A stretch of 64,000 nt of DNA, from contig LJSH01000001.1 of assembly GCA_001314625.1 (NCBI GenBank), positions 558,001-622,000 on the forward strand. Direction: 5' to 3'. A program made the translations under genes and the position numbers. This DNA is from Oceanicaulis sp. HLUCCA04. Lineage in GTDB: Bacteria; Pseudomonadota; Alphaproteobacteria; Caulobacterales; Maricaulaceae. Below, in pieces: positions 17,800 through 28,035 of this stretch; the first letter of the stretch is position 1, and each line of letters opens with the position of its first letter. The notes below the pieces were generated by a model, which was not told the DNA's origin, did no database searches, and saw nothing but the letters and a program-made list of their open reading frames with translations.

Positions 17800-18444
17800 A
17801 TGAAGCGCCTCGCCCTTGGACTTCTCACCCTGTCGCTTGCCGCCTGTTCGCCACCCGGCCCGAACGACGATCCCACAACGGCACCCGGCAATGCCGTGGA
17901 TGCACAGATCATTACCTCGCTGGGCACCATAACGCTGGAACTCTACCCCGAAGCTGCGCCCGTGAGTGTGGCCAATTTCGTGGCCCATGCCCAAGCTGGC
18001 CATCTTGATGGCGGGTCATTCTACCGGGCCGTCCGCCCGGACAATGACCGGCCCGGCATCGAGCCGATGCACCTCATTCAGGGCGGGTACGGGTTTGATG
18101 GTTTGCCCGATGCAGCCGGTATCGAACACGAACCCACCGGAGATACCGGCCTCTCCCATGTGCGCGGCGCCATCTCGATGGCGCGCAACGAGCCCGGCAC
18201 GGCAACCACCGAGTTCTTCATCATGGTGAATGACTATCCAGACCTCGATTCTGGACCCGACCGGCGCAACCCCGATGAGGCTGGCTACGCCGTGTTTGGC
18301 CAAGTGACGGGCGGAATGGATGTTGTCGAAGCTATCGCGGCACAGGACACTACTATCGACACCGCACCAGAGGACTTTCAGTATCCGCAATTCATTGTGG
18401 AGCCGGTGCGCATCGAGAGCGTCCGAATCCTGGACGGGGAGTAG
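17800..18444 (+). CDS. Secreted cyclophilin-type peptidyl-prolyl isomerase, probable lipoprotein
   Basis: 214 residues. The N-terminus MKRLALGLLTLSLAACSPPG is a lipoprotein signal peptide with lipobox L-A-A-C (Cys16). The cyclophilin core begins near residue 30 (IITSLGTITLELYPEAAPVS), with GGSFYRAVRP carrying the catalytic F-x-R, GAISMARNEPGTATTEFFIMV and YAVFGQVTGGMDVVEAI. The enzyme would isomerise prolyl bonds of proteins in the periplasm. It is divergent from the pheA leader and ends before a clear terminator hairpin. Confidence 0.92.
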   Translation: MKRLALGLLTLSLAACSPPGPNDDPTTAPGNAVDAQIITSLGTITLELYPEAAPVSVANFVAHAQAGHLDGGSFYRAVRPDNDRPGIEPMHLIQGGYGFDGLPDAAGIEHEPTGDTGLSHVRGAISMARNEPGTATTEFFIMVNDYPDLDSGPDRRNPDEAGYAVFGQVTGGMDVVEAIAAQDTTIDTAPEDFQYPQFIVEPVRIESVRILDGE

Positions 18445-18459
18445 GCTTTCGCCTAGAGG

Positions 18460-18493
18460 CCCCGGATCGGCTGCGCCGTCCGGGGTTTCAGTT
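18460..18493 (+). terminator. Terminator after the cyclophilin gene
   Basis: CCCCGGA (18460-18466) and TCCGGGG (18479-18485) form a perfect seven-pair stem, followed by TTT-CAG-TTT on the plus strand. Confidence 0.75.
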
Positions 18494-18507
18494 TCTACTG
18501 AATGAGA

Positions 18508-18549
18508 AAGATGAAATCCCGGAAGCGGCGAAACCGCTGCTATCCGGGA
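18508..18549 (-). terminator. Terminator after lon
   Basis: On the minus strand TCCCGGA (18549-18543) pairs with TCCGGGA (18523-18517), with an inner AGCGG/CCGCT stem, followed by a T-rich stretch. It lies 17 bp beyond the lon stop and faces the terminator of the convergent cyclophilin gene. Confidence 0.7.
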
Positions 18550-18565
18550 CCTCAATCATCACACC

Positions 18566-20962
18566 CTAATGGGCCCGTGCCTCGCCCGGCTCGCCTGACG
18601 ACGGCATGGCAGCAAGCGCTGCTTCATCCGCTTCGGTCCATTCCACCGGTTCCACCGGACGGGCGAGCGCCAGCGACAGCACTTCGTCGACCGTATCGAC
18701 CGGAATGATGGTCAGGCCCGCTTTGACATTGTCCGGCACCTCGGTGAGATCCTTCTTGTTCTCCATCGGGATCAGAACGGTCTTCACCCCGCCGCGAAGC
18801 GCAGCCAGAAGCTTTTCTTTCAGTCCGCCAATCGGCAGCACGCGCCCGCGCAGCGTGACCTCGCCCGTCATGGCGACATCCTTGCGGACCGGATTACCGG
18901 TCAGCGCCGAAACAATGGCGGTGACCATTGCGATACCCGCAGACGGACCATCCTTGGGCGTGGCGCCCTCAGGCACGTGAACGTGAATGTCGGTGCGGCG
19001 GAAGATTGTCGGCTTGATGCCTACTGACGGCGCGCGCGATTGCACGAACGAGTTTGCAGCCGAAATCGACTCTTTCATCACATCGCGCAGATTGCCGGTG
19101 ACCTTCATCTGGCCACGGCCCGGCATGGTCACCGCCTCGATGGTCAGCAGATCACCGCCCACTTCGGTCCAGGCCAGCCCGGTAACGAGGCCGACCCGGT
19201 CGGCTTCCTCGGTTTCGCCGAAGCGGTATTTTTTCACGCCCAGGAAGCTTTCCAGGCTGTCTGGCGTGATGACGACATTGTCCGTCTCGCCTTTTTCCAG
19301 CTTCACCACGCTCTTGCGGGCCAGACGCGACATTTCGCGTTCCAGATTACGCACACCGGATTCGCGGGTGTAATAGCGGATCACATCGCGCAGCGCGTCA
19401 TCGGTCAGCGACCACTCGCCCTCTTTGAGCGCGTGGTTTTTCAGCTGGCGCGGAATGAGGTGGCGCCGGGCAATCTCCAGCTTCTCGTCCTCGGTATAGC
19501 CGGCGATCCGGATAACCTCCATCCGGTCGAGAAGCGGCTGGGGCATATTCAGCGTGTTCGCCGTGGTGATAAACATCACGTCGGAGAGGTCATAATCCAC
19601 TTCAAGATAGTGATCGTTGAACGTCGCATTCTGTTCAGGATCGAGCACCTCCAGCAAGGCGGAGGACGGATCACCGCGATAATCAGCGCCCAGCTTGTCG
19701 ATCTCGTCCAGCAGGAAGAGCGGATTGGAATGCTTGGCCTTTTTCATCGACTGGATGATCCGGCCCGGCATCGATCCGATATAGGTGCGCCGGTGACCAC
19801 GGATCTCGGCTTCGTCACGCACACCGCCCAGCGACACACGCACGAAATCGCGGCCCGTCGCCTCGGCAATGGACCGGCCAAGTGACGTCTTGCCGACACC
19901 CGGCGGGCCAACGAGGCACAGGATCGGACCGCGCATCTTCTTCGTGCGCGACTGCACAGCCAGATGTTCGACAATGCGCTCCTTGACCTTCTCAAGGCCG
20001 TAATGGTCGTCGTCGAGCGTGCTTTGTGCCTTGTCGAGATTGATCCGCGAGCGCTTGCGCTTGTTCCACGGAATCGACAGGAGCCAGTCGAGATAATTGC
20101 GCACGACAGTGGATTCTGCCGACATCGGGCTCATCTGGCGCAGCTTCTTGAACTCGGCATCAGCCTTGGTGCGCGCTTCCTTGGACAGCTTGGTGTTGGC
20201 AATGCGCTCTTCAAGCTCGGCCAACTCTTCGCGGCCATCATCGCCCTCGCCCAGCTCGCGCTGAATAGCCTTCATCTGCTCGTTAAGGTAATATTCGCGC
20301 TGGGTTTTCTCCATCTGGCGCTTCACACGCGAGCGGATTTTCTTCTCCACCTGCAGAACAGAAATCTCGCCTTCCATCAGGCCGAGCACCGTCTCCAGCC
20401 GCGCCGTGACATTGGCGTTCGACAGCAATTCCTGCTTCTCGGTCAGCTTGACGGCCAGGTGCGCAGAAATCGTATCGGCCATCTTGGCCGGGTCAGAGAT
20501 TTCGCCCACTACCGACAATGCCTCTGGCGGCACCTTCTTGTTCAGCTTGGCGTACTCATCGAATTTCTCGGCCGCCGCGCGCATCAGCGCCTCGACTTCC
20601 GATTGCGGACCGACCGCCTCATCGACGATTTCGGCCTCTGCTTCAAAATAGGCCTGATTGTCCGTGAAGGCCTTGATGGTCACGCGCTGCGCGCCCTCGA
20701 CCAGCACCTTCACCGTGCCGTCTGGCAGTTTGAGAAGCTGCAGCACGGAAGCCAGCACGCCCGTCTCGTAAATACCTTCCGGCTTGGGGTCATCATCGCC
20801 AGCGCTTTTCTGGGTAGCCAGCAATATCTGCTTGCCGCCGCGCATCACTTCTTCCAGCGCCCGCACGGACTTCTCGCGGCCAACAAAAAGCGGCACGATC
20901 ATGTGGGGAAACACAACGATATCGCGCAGCGGCAGCAGCGGAAGCGTTTTCAACTCGGTCAT
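18566..20962 (-). CDS. lon: ATP-dependent protease Lon
   Basis: Start at ATG 20962 ([20 protein letters not shown]), preceded by GGAG at normal distance; the frame is open for 20 more codons without a ribosome site. 798 residues, the usual length. Order: N-terminal substrate-binding domain, coiled coil around 190-290, AAA+ module with Walker [10 protein letters not shown] (about 352-360) and FLLDEIDK, then the protease domain with GPSAGIAM holding catalytic Ser about 674 and GGLKEKLLA holding Lys about 717. It degrades damaged and regulatory proteins in the cytoplasm. Confidence 0.98.
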   Translation of the reverse strand: MTELKTLPLLPLRDIVVFPHMIVPLFVGREKSVRALEEVMRGGKQILLATQKSAGDDDPKPEGIYETGVLASVLQLLKLPDGTVKVLVEGAQRVTIKAFTDNQAYFEAEAEIVDEAVGPQSEVEALMRAAAEKFDEYAKLNKKVPPEALSVVGEISDPAKMADTISAHLAVKLTEKQELLSNANVTARLETVLGLMEGEISVLQVEKKIRSRVKRQMEKTQREYYLNEQMKAIQRELGEGDDGREELAELEERIANTKLSKEARTKADAEFKKLRQMSPMSAESTVVRNYLDWLLSIPWNKRKRSRINLDKAQSTLDDDHYGLEKVKERIVEHLAVQSRTKKMRGPILCLVGPPGVGKTSLGRSIAEATGRDFVRVSLGGVRDEAEIRGHRRTYIGSMPGRIIQSMKKAKHSNPLFLLDEIDKLGADYRGDPSSALLEVLDPEQNATFNDHYLEVDYDLSDVMFITTANTLNMPQPLLDRMEVIRIAGYTEDEKLEIARRHLIPRQLKNHALKEGEWSLTDDALRDVIRYYTRESGVRNLEREMSRLARKSVVKLEKGETDNVVITPDSLESFLGVKKYRFGETEEADRVGLVTGLAWTEVGGDLLTIEAVTMPGRGQMKVTGNLRDVMKESISAANSFVQSRAPSVGIKPTIFRRTDIHVHVPEGATPKDGPSAGIAMVTAIVSALTGNPVRKDVAMTGEVTLRGRVLPIGGLKEKLLAALRGGVKTVLIPMENKKDLTEVPDNVKAGLTIIPVDTVDEVLSLALARPVEPVEWTEADEAALAAMPSSGEPGEARAH

Positions 20963-21255
20963 CAATCTGTCTCCGTAGGCCGAGACGGGCTTTATAGCCC
21001 ATCTGACAGCCGGAACCCTCAAACAGGGTCCACGAAAGGGTTTAACGGCGCGCTATGCACACAGCCTCGCGCGCTTTGCGTCGCACAACAAGTGGAAGCT
21101 GAAGGCCGCAGGTTCAAGGCGGGCTGCTGCCAGAGGCACGCGGCCAGCGGTCAGTACTGCTCACCTACGCGGCGAAACTCGAACTCACAGCTGGACTGAT
21201 CCGGCCGGGGTGGAAAATCGGGCGGCAAGACCAGCTGCGATCAGCCTGGCAGAGC
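20963..21255 (-). promoter_or_regulatory. Intergenic region upstream of lon
   Basis: 293 bp separate lon from the lipoprotein-like gene upstream. It must contain the lon promoter unless transcription reads through from clpX. I could not place a convincing sigma-32 or sigma-70 promoter by eye. No other structure was seen. Confidence 0.3.
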
Positions 21256-22104
21256 TCATTGCGGTCCTGCCCCCTGACGTCTGAAGACCAGCGTGCAACC
21301 GGCCTCGTCTGCCGAAATGCCCGGTGAAGGCGCGCCGCTTTCGCGCGTCCCGAAATGGAAACCCGACACGGCAAGGTGCCGGTCGCCTTCCAGCACAAGC
21401 TGGCCGTTCGCGCTGATATCAGCCGGGACCTGATTGCCACCGGTCGCCTCGAAACCGAAATCGCCACTGTCGGGCGACCATTCATAACGCCCCCAATAAT
21501 CCCAATAGCGCTCGAACGGCGTCCACGTTACCGAGAGACCGTTATTGGCTTCGAATCGTATTTCGAGCGGCGCATCAACCTGGGTTGCGTCGCAGCCCCG
21601 CACCGCGTCGAATGACCAGGTGCCGATAAGCTGACGGGTAATCTCGTCAATGATGAGAATCCGCAATGTTTGCGAACCGGCCTCACCCTCGGCCCCGCGT
21701 ATGGTTCCGGTCAGCAGGATTTCAGAACCCGGCCGGGCGGCTTCTGGTATCTCGATAACCGAGCCGTCTTGCGTTATCCGGGCGGCATCATCGGGGCGGA
21801 CCTGCCAGTCCATGCATGGCAGGGGAATAGGCCGGATCGTGTAAGGCGGGTCAAAATTCCCCACGCTGATTGGAATGCTGACCCCGGCAGGCACCGCGAT
21901 CCGTGCGGTTGGCAGGATGGACGCGACGTTAGGATCCATGGCGTGAAAGACCGGAGGGGCATCACTTTGGGCGTAACGGGAGCAATCGACGGCTGGCGTT
22001 TCCACGCCCGCTTCCATCACAGCTTGCCCCGGACCCGTTGACGCACAGGCCCCAGCCGCCATCCCCGTCAGCAACACACAGGCTGACGCGCAGCCCCTGA
22101 TCAT
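21256..22104 (-). CDS. Putative lipoprotein of unknown function
   Basis: From ATG 22104 the product is 282 residues and opens MIRGCASACVLLTGMAAGAC; Cys20 fits an imperfect lipobox (A-G-A-C), so export and lipidation are likely but not certain. The C-terminal 110 residues (LIGTWSFDAVRGCDATQ to CTLVFRRQ) have two cysteines and a beta-rich look reminiscent of META/HslJ-like domains; I cannot assign a family firmly. It is transcribed in the same direction between clpX and lon, two genes that are often adjacent, so it is an insertion in a conserved neighbourhood. Confidence 0.65.
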   Translation of the reverse strand: MIRGCASACVLLTGMAAGACASTGPGQAVMEAGVETPAVDCSRYAQSDAPPVFHAMDPNVASILPTARIAVPAGVSIPISVGNFDPPYTIRPIPLPCMDWQVRPDDAARITQDGSVIEIPEAARPGSEILLTGTIRGAEGEAGSQTLRILIIDEITRQLIGTWSFDAVRGCDATQVDAPLEIRFEANNGLSVTWTPFERYWDYWGRYEWSPDSGDFGFEATGGNQVPADISANGQLVLEGDRHLAVSGFHFGTRESGAPSPGISADEAGCTLVFRRQGAGPQ

Positions 22105-22150
22105 CGGTTTCACACGGCACCTCCCGCATAGATGAGAGTACTTGATACGA

Positions 22151-22179
22151 AAAACGCCCCGGCGGTAAGCCGGGGCGTT
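22151..22179 (-). terminator. Terminator after clpX
   Basis: AACGCCCCGGC (22153-22163) pairs perfectly with GCCGGGGCGTT (22169-22179); on the minus strand the stem is followed by a short T-run. Strong eleven-pair stem with a five-base loop, 29 bp after the clpX stop. Confidence 0.9.
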
Positions 22180-22207
22180 CAACATTTCAAAAAAAATGCG
22201 CTGAGCG

Positions 22208-23485
22208 TTACGCGCCCTGACGCGGAGCTTCCTCCAGCTTGGAGCGGGCCTTGGAGTATATGTAGAGAGGCTTGGCGTCGCCATTGACCACTTCGGCGTT
22301 GACCACGACCTCTTCCACGCCTTCGAGGCTGGGCAGGTCGAACATGGTATCGAGCAGAATGCCCTCCATGATCGAGCGCAGGCCGCGCGCGCCGGTCTTG
22401 CGCAGAATGGCCTTCTGCGCGATGGCGACGAGCGCATCCTCGGTAAAGGACAGGCCCACACCTTCCATCTCGAACAGGCGCTGATACTGCTTGACGAGCG
22501 CGTTTTTCGGCTCGGTCAGGATCTGCATGAGGGCTGTTTCGTCGAGATCTTCCAGCGTCGCGATGACAGGCAGACGGCCGACGAATTCCGGGATCAGGCC
22601 GAAGCGCTGCAAATCGTCAGGTTCCACCTCGCGCAGGACATCGCCCTGGCGGCGCGCATCGGGATCACGCACGTCGGCGCCAAAGCCGACAGCCGACCCT
22701 TTGCCACGCAGGGAGATGATTTTCTCGAGCCCCGCAAAGGCACCGCCGACGATGAACAGTATGTTCGTGGTGTCCACCTGCAGGAATTCCTGCTGGGGAT
22801 GCTTGCGGCCGCCCTGCGGCGGAACCGAGGCCACCGTGCCTTCCATGATTTTCAGCAGGGCCTGCTGCACGCCCTCGCCCGACACGTCGCGCGTGATCGA
22901 GGGGTTGTCGGACTTGCGGCTGATCTTGTCGATCTCATCGATATAGACGATGCCGCGCTGGGCACGCTCGACATTGTAGTCAGCGGCCTGCAGCAGCTTC
23001 AGCACGATGTTTTCAACATCCTCGCCCACATAACCCGCTTCGGTCAGCGTGGTGGCATCAGCCATTGTGAACGGCACATCCAGGATGCGTGCCAGCGTCT
23101 GGGCCAGCAGCGTCTTGCCGCAACCCGTCGGGCCGATCAGCAGAATATTCGACTTGGACAGCTCGACATCGGCGTTCTGCGCCGCGTGATTGAGCCGCTT
23201 GTAGTGATTGTGGACCGCGACCGACAGCACGCGTTTCGCGTAGGCCTGCCCGATCACATAATCCTCGAGCACCTGGTAGATTTCCTGCGGGCTCGGCACA
23301 CCCTCGCGGGACTTCACCAGCGAAGTCTTGTTCTCTTCACGGATAATATCCATGCACAGCTCGACGCATTCATCGCAAATGAACACGGTGGGACCGGCAA
23401 TCAGCTTGCGCACCTCATGCTGGCTCTTGCCGCAGAAGGAGCAATAAAGGGTGCTCTTCCCGTCGCCTGTGGTCGCCTTGGTCAT
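22208..23485 (-). CDS. clpX: ATP-dependent Clp protease ATP-binding subunit ClpX
   Basis: 425 residues, full length. The N-terminal zinc-binding domain shows CSFCGK and CDECVELC (four Cys), followed by Walker A GPTGCGKT, Walker [10 protein letters not shown], sensor regions and the [14 protein letters not shown] motif. ClpX unfolds tagged substrates and feeds them to ClpP. In alphaproteobacteria ClpXP degrades the cell-cycle regulator CtrA (established for Caulobacter). clpP lies 235 bp upstream in the same direction. Confidence 0.98.
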   Translation of the reverse strand: MTKATTGDGKSTLYCSFCGKSQHEVRKLIAGPTVFICDECVELCMDIIREENKTSLVKSREGVPSPQEIYQVLEDYVIGQAYAKRVLSVAVHNHYKRLNHAAQNADVELSKSNILLIGPTGCGKTLLAQTLARILDVPFTMADATTLTEAGYVGEDVENIVLKLLQAADYNVERAQRGIVYIDEIDKISRKSDNPSITRDVSGEGVQQALLKIMEGTVASVPPQGGRKHPQQEFLQVDTTNILFIVGGAFAGLEKIISLRGKGSAVGFGADVRDPDARRQGDVLREVEPDDLQRFGLIPEFVGRLPVIATLEDLDETALMQILTEPKNALVKQYQRLFEMEGVGLSFTEDALVAIAQKAILRKTGARGLRSIMEGILLDTMFDLPSLEGVEEVVVNAEVVNGDAKPLYIYSKARSKLEEAPRQGA

Positions 23486-23720
23486 GCTCGCTCCAATCGG
23501 CAGCGCTAGCTCGTCATCTACCAGAGATCACCCTGCCGTCTGCGCTCCGTGCCACCAGAATCATCCGATGGATAACCCTGCAAGATCAGGGCCGGAGCTT
23601 GACGAAAGGTTTCCCTTACCACTCATTCGACCACCAGCGCGCCTGTCAATCAAGCGCGAGGTGCTGCCCGCAGCCTAAGCTCCGGTTTCAAAACAACAGA
23701 TGAACAAGGGCAGAATTTTG

Positions 23721-24341
23721 TCAGCCTTCGGATTCAGTCCGGCGCTCATAGACCTTGTCGATAATACCGAAATCGGCCGCTTCCTGCGCGCTCATATAGG
23801 AATCGCGATCCAGCGTTTTCTCGACTACCGCCGGGTCCTGGCCGGTATGGCGCTCGTAAATGTCGTAGAGTCGGCGCTTCATCTTCACCAGATCCTCGCC
23901 GTGACGCTCGATGTCAGCGGTCGTACCGCGGAAGCCGCCATAGGGCTGGTGCATCATAATGCGCGCGTTCGGCGTCGCAAAACGCATGCCCTTCTCGCCA
24001 CCCGCAAGCAGCAGAGAGCCCATGGACGCGGCCATGCCGATGCAGGCCGTCGCGACCGGCGAGGAGATGTATTGCATCGTGTCGTAGATCGCGAGACCGG
24101 CCGTCACCACGCCGCCCGGCGAATTGATATACATCGCGATCTCTTTTTTCGGGTTCTCCGACTCAAGGAAGAGAAGCTGGGCGACCATCAGGCTCGCCAT
24201 GTGGTCCTCGATCGGGCCGGTCACGAAGATGATGCGCTCCTTGAGCAGGCGCGAATAGATATCGAACGCGCGCTCGCCCCGGCTGGTTTGTTCCACGACC
24301 ATGGGAACAAGGTTCATCATCACGTCCTGAGGGTCTTTCAT
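23721..24341 (-). CDS. clpP: ATP-dependent Clp protease proteolytic subunit ClpP
   Basis: Start at ATG 24341 ([20 protein letters not shown]), with GGAG five bases upstream; an upstream extension to 24446 lacks a ribosome site. 206 residues. The catalytic triad is visible: Ser106 in [11 protein letters not shown], His131 in MMHQPYGG and Asp180 in LDRDSYM. ClpP forms the barrel-shaped peptidase that works with ClpX and ClpA; clpX lies downstream and clpA at the right edge of the window. Confidence 0.97.
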   Translation of the reverse strand: MKDPQDVMMNLVPMVVEQTSRGERAFDIYSRLLKERIIFVTGPIEDHMASLMVAQLLFLESENPKKEIAMYINSPGGVVTAGLAIYDTMQYISSPVATACIGMAASMGSLLLAGGEKGMRFATPNARIMMHQPYGGFRGTTADIERHGEDLVKMKRRLYDIYERHTGQDPAVVEKTLDRDSYMSAQEAADFGIIDKVYERRTESEG

Positions 24342-24516
24342 CACCGGCTCCGTTCGGAATATGCACATATCATGGCGGAACGGCCCGGACGGGCAGCGCC
24401 TCGACGTGCAAGCTGGAAGGCTTTGGCTAATTTGGCAAGCGCACACCGGGCCTGCAAGCAGACCCGGTGCACATCATGCTATGAAAGGCAGTTCAAGACA
24501 GGCGCGGCGATGCGCG

Positions 24517-26046
24517 CTAGCCCTTCTTGGCAGCGGCTTTCTTGGCCGGCGCCTTCTTGGCAGCAGGCTTGCTGTCTTCAGACTTTTTGGCAGCGGGCTT
24601 TTTGGCCGTAGGCTTGTCATCGCTTTTCGCCGCCGCTTCCTTGCCAGCGGTCTTCTTAGCTGCCGCTTTCTTGGCCGGAGCCTTTTTGGCCGGCTTTTTC
24701 GCCGGCGCTTCATCGTCTTCGGCAAACAGCGTGTCGCGATCGACCGTGACCTCTTTCACGTCTGCCAGCTCGATAACGTAGTCGACGACCTTCTCTTCAT
24801 AGATCGGCGCGCGCAGGGCCTGAACCGCACCCGGATTATTCTGGAAATATTCCACGACCTGGCGTTCCTGGCCGGGATATTTCGTCGCTTCCTGATTGAC
24901 CGCACGGGCAAGCTCTTCCTGCGTCACGTCAATCTTGGCGTTCCGGCCGATTTCGGCCAGCACCAGACCCAGACGCACCCGGCGCTCGGCGATGGAGCGG
25001 TAGTCCGCTTTCAGCTCGTCGTCGGATTTGTCCTTGTCCTCGTCTTCCAGCTCTCCGGCTTCCTTCGCTGCAAGAACTTCACGCCAGATATTCTCGAATT
25101 CCGCTTCGACCATGCGGCCGGGCAGATCGATATCGCCGTGGGCCGCATCAAGCTGGTCGAGAAGCTGACGCTTCATTTTCATGCGCGAAGCCTGATTGTG
25201 CTCCTGCTCGAAACGCTTGGTGAGCGCATCCTTGAGCGCTTCCAGATCAGACAGGCCGAGACGCTCGGCCAGACTATCGTCGATCTTGCTCTCTTGCGGG
25301 GCCTGAATGGCCTTCACCTTGGTCTCGAAGACAGCGTCCTTGCCGGCCAGATGCTCTGCGCCGTAGTCAGCCGGGAAGGTCACCTTGATCTCGACATCGT
25401 CACCGGCTTTCACACCGACAAGCTGCTCTTCAAAGCCGGGGATGAAAGCACCATCACCCAGTGCAACGCGCGAATCGGTGGCCGAACCGCCGGGGAAAAC
25501 CTCGCCGGCGATCTTGCCAACAAAATCCACCACCACGACATCGCCCTTGGCCGCCTTGGCCGACTTCGCCTTGTCTTCGTAGGAACGGCTATCCTTGGCC
25601 AGACGCTCAAGCGCCTCGTCAATCTGCGTATCCTCGATCTTGGCAACCGGGCGCTCCAGCTTCAGCTTTTTCGGATCGCTGGCCTCGAACTCGGGCATCA
25701 CTTCGACATTGATCTCGAAGCTGAAATCCTTGCCGTTCTTCAGAACGTCTTCGGCATCGGACTTGACTTCCACGTTCGGCTGGCTGGCCGGGCGCAGCTT
25801 GCGCTCATCCAGCGTGGACTGCGTGGCTTCAGGCACGATTTCCTGAAGGATATCGCTCATGATCGACGCACCGAACATCTTGCGGATGTGGGCGGCGGGC
25901 ACCTTGCCGGGGCGGAAGCCCTTCAGGCGGACCTGAGGACGAATCTCCTCGATCTTGGCAGAGAGGCGCGATTGCAGGTCGGATGCAGGCACGACCACTT
26001 CGAACGTGCGCGAGAGTCCTTGGGAAGATTTTTCAACAACGTTCAT
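24517..26046 (-). CDS. tig: Trigger factor with Lys/Ala-rich C-terminal tail
   Basis: 509 residues. The ribosome-binding N-terminal domain holds the signature GFRPGKVPAAHIRKMFG (about 44-60), then the FKBP-type isomerase domain (about 160-245) and the chaperone C-domain. A normal trigger factor ends near 440-450. Here about 65 further residues are made almost only of Lys, Ala and Pro (units such as KKAPAKKAAAKK), like histone-H1-type tails. The protein binds nascent chains at the ribosome exit. tig-clpP-clpX-lon is a common bacterial order. The tail is the unusual part and is in frame to the stop. Confidence 0.95.
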   Translation of the reverse strand: MNVVEKSSQGLSRTFEVVVPASDLQSRLSAKIEEIRPQVRLKGFRPGKVPAAHIRKMFGASIMSDILQEIVPEATQSTLDERKLRPASQPNVEVKSDAEDVLKNGKDFSFEINVEVMPEFEASDPKKLKLERPVAKIEDTQIDEALERLAKDSRSYEDKAKSAKAAKGDVVVVDFVGKIAGEVFPGGSATDSRVALGDGAFIPGFEEQLVGVKAGDDVEIKVTFPADYGAEHLAGKDAVFETKVKAIQAPQESKIDDSLAERLGLSDLEALKDALTKRFEQEHNQASRMKMKRQLLDQLDAAHGDIDLPGRMVEAEFENIWREVLAAKEAGELEDEDKDKSDDELKADYRSIAERRVRLGLVLAEIGRNAKIDVTQEELARAVNQEATKYPGQERQVVEYFQNNPGAVQALRAPIYEEKVVDYVIELADVKEVTVDRDTLFAEDDEAPAKKPAKKAPAKKAAAKKTAGKEAAAKSDDKPTAKKPAAKKSEDSKPAAKKAPAKKAAAKKG

Positions 26047-26202
26047 CGTGGCAAGGCCTTGTCATGAATATATCGGCACCGGGCCCGCTCGCGCCAAACA
26101 CCCGGGAAAGGCGCATGTCAGGGGCTGCCGGTAGTGAGGGCGCGTTATGTCACGCGGTTTCCATGGACGCAACGGGCCTATGGCGGTTGATGTGAAACGC
26201 GC

Positions 26203-28035
26203 TCACGCGGGCGTGGAACCCGGATTGTAGAACCCGGCCTGCGCGGCGAACAGACGGGCATACGCCCCGTCTGCTTCCAGAAGTTCGCCATGAGTGCCCT
26301 GCTCGGCAATCGCACCCTTTTGCAGAACGATGATGCGCTGCGCCGCGCGCAGATTGGAAAGCCGGTGGCTGATCAGGATCACGGTCTTGCCTGCGGCGCC
26401 AACAGTATCAATGAGCTGGGCTTCCGCTTCCGGGTCGAGCGCCGATGTCGGCTCGTCGAGTATCAGGGTATCCGCATCAGTGCGCAGCATGGCGCGCGCC
26501 AGCGCCAGGCGCTGCCATTGCCCGCCTGAAAGCTCCACACCCTCAAGCTGCTGTCGTGACAATTCGGTATCCAGCCCGCCTGGCAGATCGTCCACCACCT
26601 CGCGCGCCAAGCCTGCATCAATCGCGGCTTCCACGGACGCATCATCAACAGGGCGCAGCCCCTGCCCCATCGCCACATTGTCGCGGGCGGTAAAGGCATA
26701 GCGCTGGAAGGGCTGGAACAGGAGCGCGGTCCGCGCTGCCAGCACGTCCGGCGCCCATTCCTCAAGAGGCGCTCCGTCCAGCAGCACCCGGCCAGAGACT
26801 GGCGCGTACAGGCCGGCAAGGAGTTTCACCAGCGTTGACTTGCCCGAACCGTTGGCCCCGACAATGCCAAGGCGCAGGCCCGGCGGAATGTGCAGGCTGA
26901 CCTGATGCAGGGCATCGCGCGCTGCACCCGGATAGCGGTAGCTCACCGATTCAAAGCGGTATCCGTCGCCCGGAACCGGTCCTTGTGTCAGCGTGCCGCC
27001 CGCAGCCGCCACAGGCCTGTCGAGCAGCGAAAACAGGTTCGACGCGTAGAGAATGTCTTCATACGCACCGCTGAACGCCGCCAGCAGCGAGGTAAACGTG
27101 TTCTGGCCCTGCTTCAGGGCAGCGATAAGCAGTGTCATCTGACCCAGCGATATGACGCCGGAAACCGCCTGCAACACTGCGTAGAGCTTGCCTGCAATGA
27201 AAATCAGGCTGGCCAGCCCCGTCAACGCGGCCCCGCCCCAGCTGCGCCGCCCTTGCAGGGCGCGGTCTTCGGCGAAAAGCGAGCGGTAGAGCGAGCGCTG
27301 CCGTCCGGCTATGGCGTCACTCGCTCCGGCGTGCAGGCGTTCCGGCGCGGAGCCGGGGGACACCAGCAGGCCTTCAAGATAGCTGCGCCGGCGCATTTCG
27401 GGTGTCCGGCCCGTATAGTAGCGAAACCCGGCGCCGGAAAATTTCAACTCGCCCAGAAAAAGCGGCAGTCCGCCAACGGCCACCAGAAGGATGAGCCACG
27501 GCGAATAGGCTGCCAGCAGTATAGCGAAACTGACCAGCGTGATCGCATTCTGGGCTGCATCGAACACGCGCTGGACCATGGAGAATGGCCGGGCGACAGC
27601 ATTCTGACGCGCCAGCGTGATTTGCTGTTGAATGTCTGCGCGCTCCAGCGTTTCGAGATCCAGACTGGAGGTTTTTGAAAAAATGCGCCCGCCAATGGCA
27701 TAACCCAGCTCAGCGCGCAGCATATTGAAATAAAAGCCCATGATCCGCCGCAGCGCGATCAGCGCGCCAATGACGGCCGCTTCGCCAGCTGCATAACCAA
27801 GGGCAAGATTGCGGTCCGTGGCCAAGCCGGTCTCGATAGCCAGCAGCACCGCATCTATCATCAGCTTGGCAAGGTAAACCGCCAGCGCCGGAGCCAGGGC
27901 GGCAGCCAGCGTCAGGATCGCCAGACCCGAGATCAGGCGCGGAGCGGCGCGCCAGGCCAGGCCAAGGGTGCGCAAGGCGAGCCCCGCCGCTTCGCGTGCG
28001 GGCGGGGTGCGGACACTGGCAGGATCCTCGGCCAT
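26203..28035 (-). CDS. ABC transporter, fused permease and ATPase (exporter type)
   Basis: 610 residues. About 340 N-terminal residues form a six-helix exporter domain. The ATPase domain has Walker A GANGSGKST, Q-loop LLFQPFQ, signature LSGGQWQR, Walker B LILDEPTSAL and the switch His in ILISHR. It works as a dimer in the inner membrane to export or flip a substrate. The start codon follows directly after the stop of the glycosyltransferase/sulfotransferase fusion, so it is the last gene of a three-gene operon with two sulfotransferase-type proteins; the substrate may be a sulfated glycan or lipid (inference). Confidence 0.9.
   Translation of the reverse strand: MAEDPASVRTPPAREAAGLALRTLGLAWRAAPRLISGLAILTLAAALAPALAVYLAKLMIDAVLLAIETGLATDRNLALGYAAGEAAVIGALIALRRIMGFYFNMLRAELGYAIGGRIFSKTSSLDLETLERADIQQQITLARQNAVARPFSMVQRVFDAAQNAITLVSFAILLAAYSPWLILLVAVGGLPLFLGELKFSGAGFRYYTGRTPEMRRRSYLEGLLVSPGSAPERLHAGASDAIAGRQRSLYRSLFAEDRALQGRRSWGGAALTGLASLIFIAGKLYAVLQAVSGVISLGQMTLLIAALKQGQNTFTSLLAAFSGAYEDILYASNLFSLLDRPVAAAGGTLTQGPVPGDGYRFESVSYRYPGAARDALHQVSLHIPPGLRLGIVGANGSGKSTLVKLLAGLYAPVSGRVLLDGAPLEEWAPDVLAARTALLFQPFQRYAFTARDNVAMGQGLRPVDDASVEAAIDAGLAREVVDDLPGGLDTELSRQQLEGVELSGGQWQRLALARAMLRTDADTLILDEPTSALDPEAEAQLIDTVGAAGKTVILISHRLSNLRAAQRIIVLQKGAIAEQGTHGELLEADGAYARLFAAQAGFYNPGSTPA

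Noticed and set aside
23486-23720. Possible small gene between clpP and clpX
   Set aside because: Open frames here have no ribosome site and their translations are not protein-like; most likely the clpX leader and promoter.
24530-24710. Repetitive DNA that might be read as a repeat array
   Set aside because: The repetition reflects Lys/Ala codons of the trigger-factor tail, in frame and without regular spacers; not a CRISPR.
24361-26067. 568-codon frame antisense to tig
   Set aside because: Shadow of the high-GC trigger-factor gene; composition follows the opposite strand and its sequence resembles nothing.
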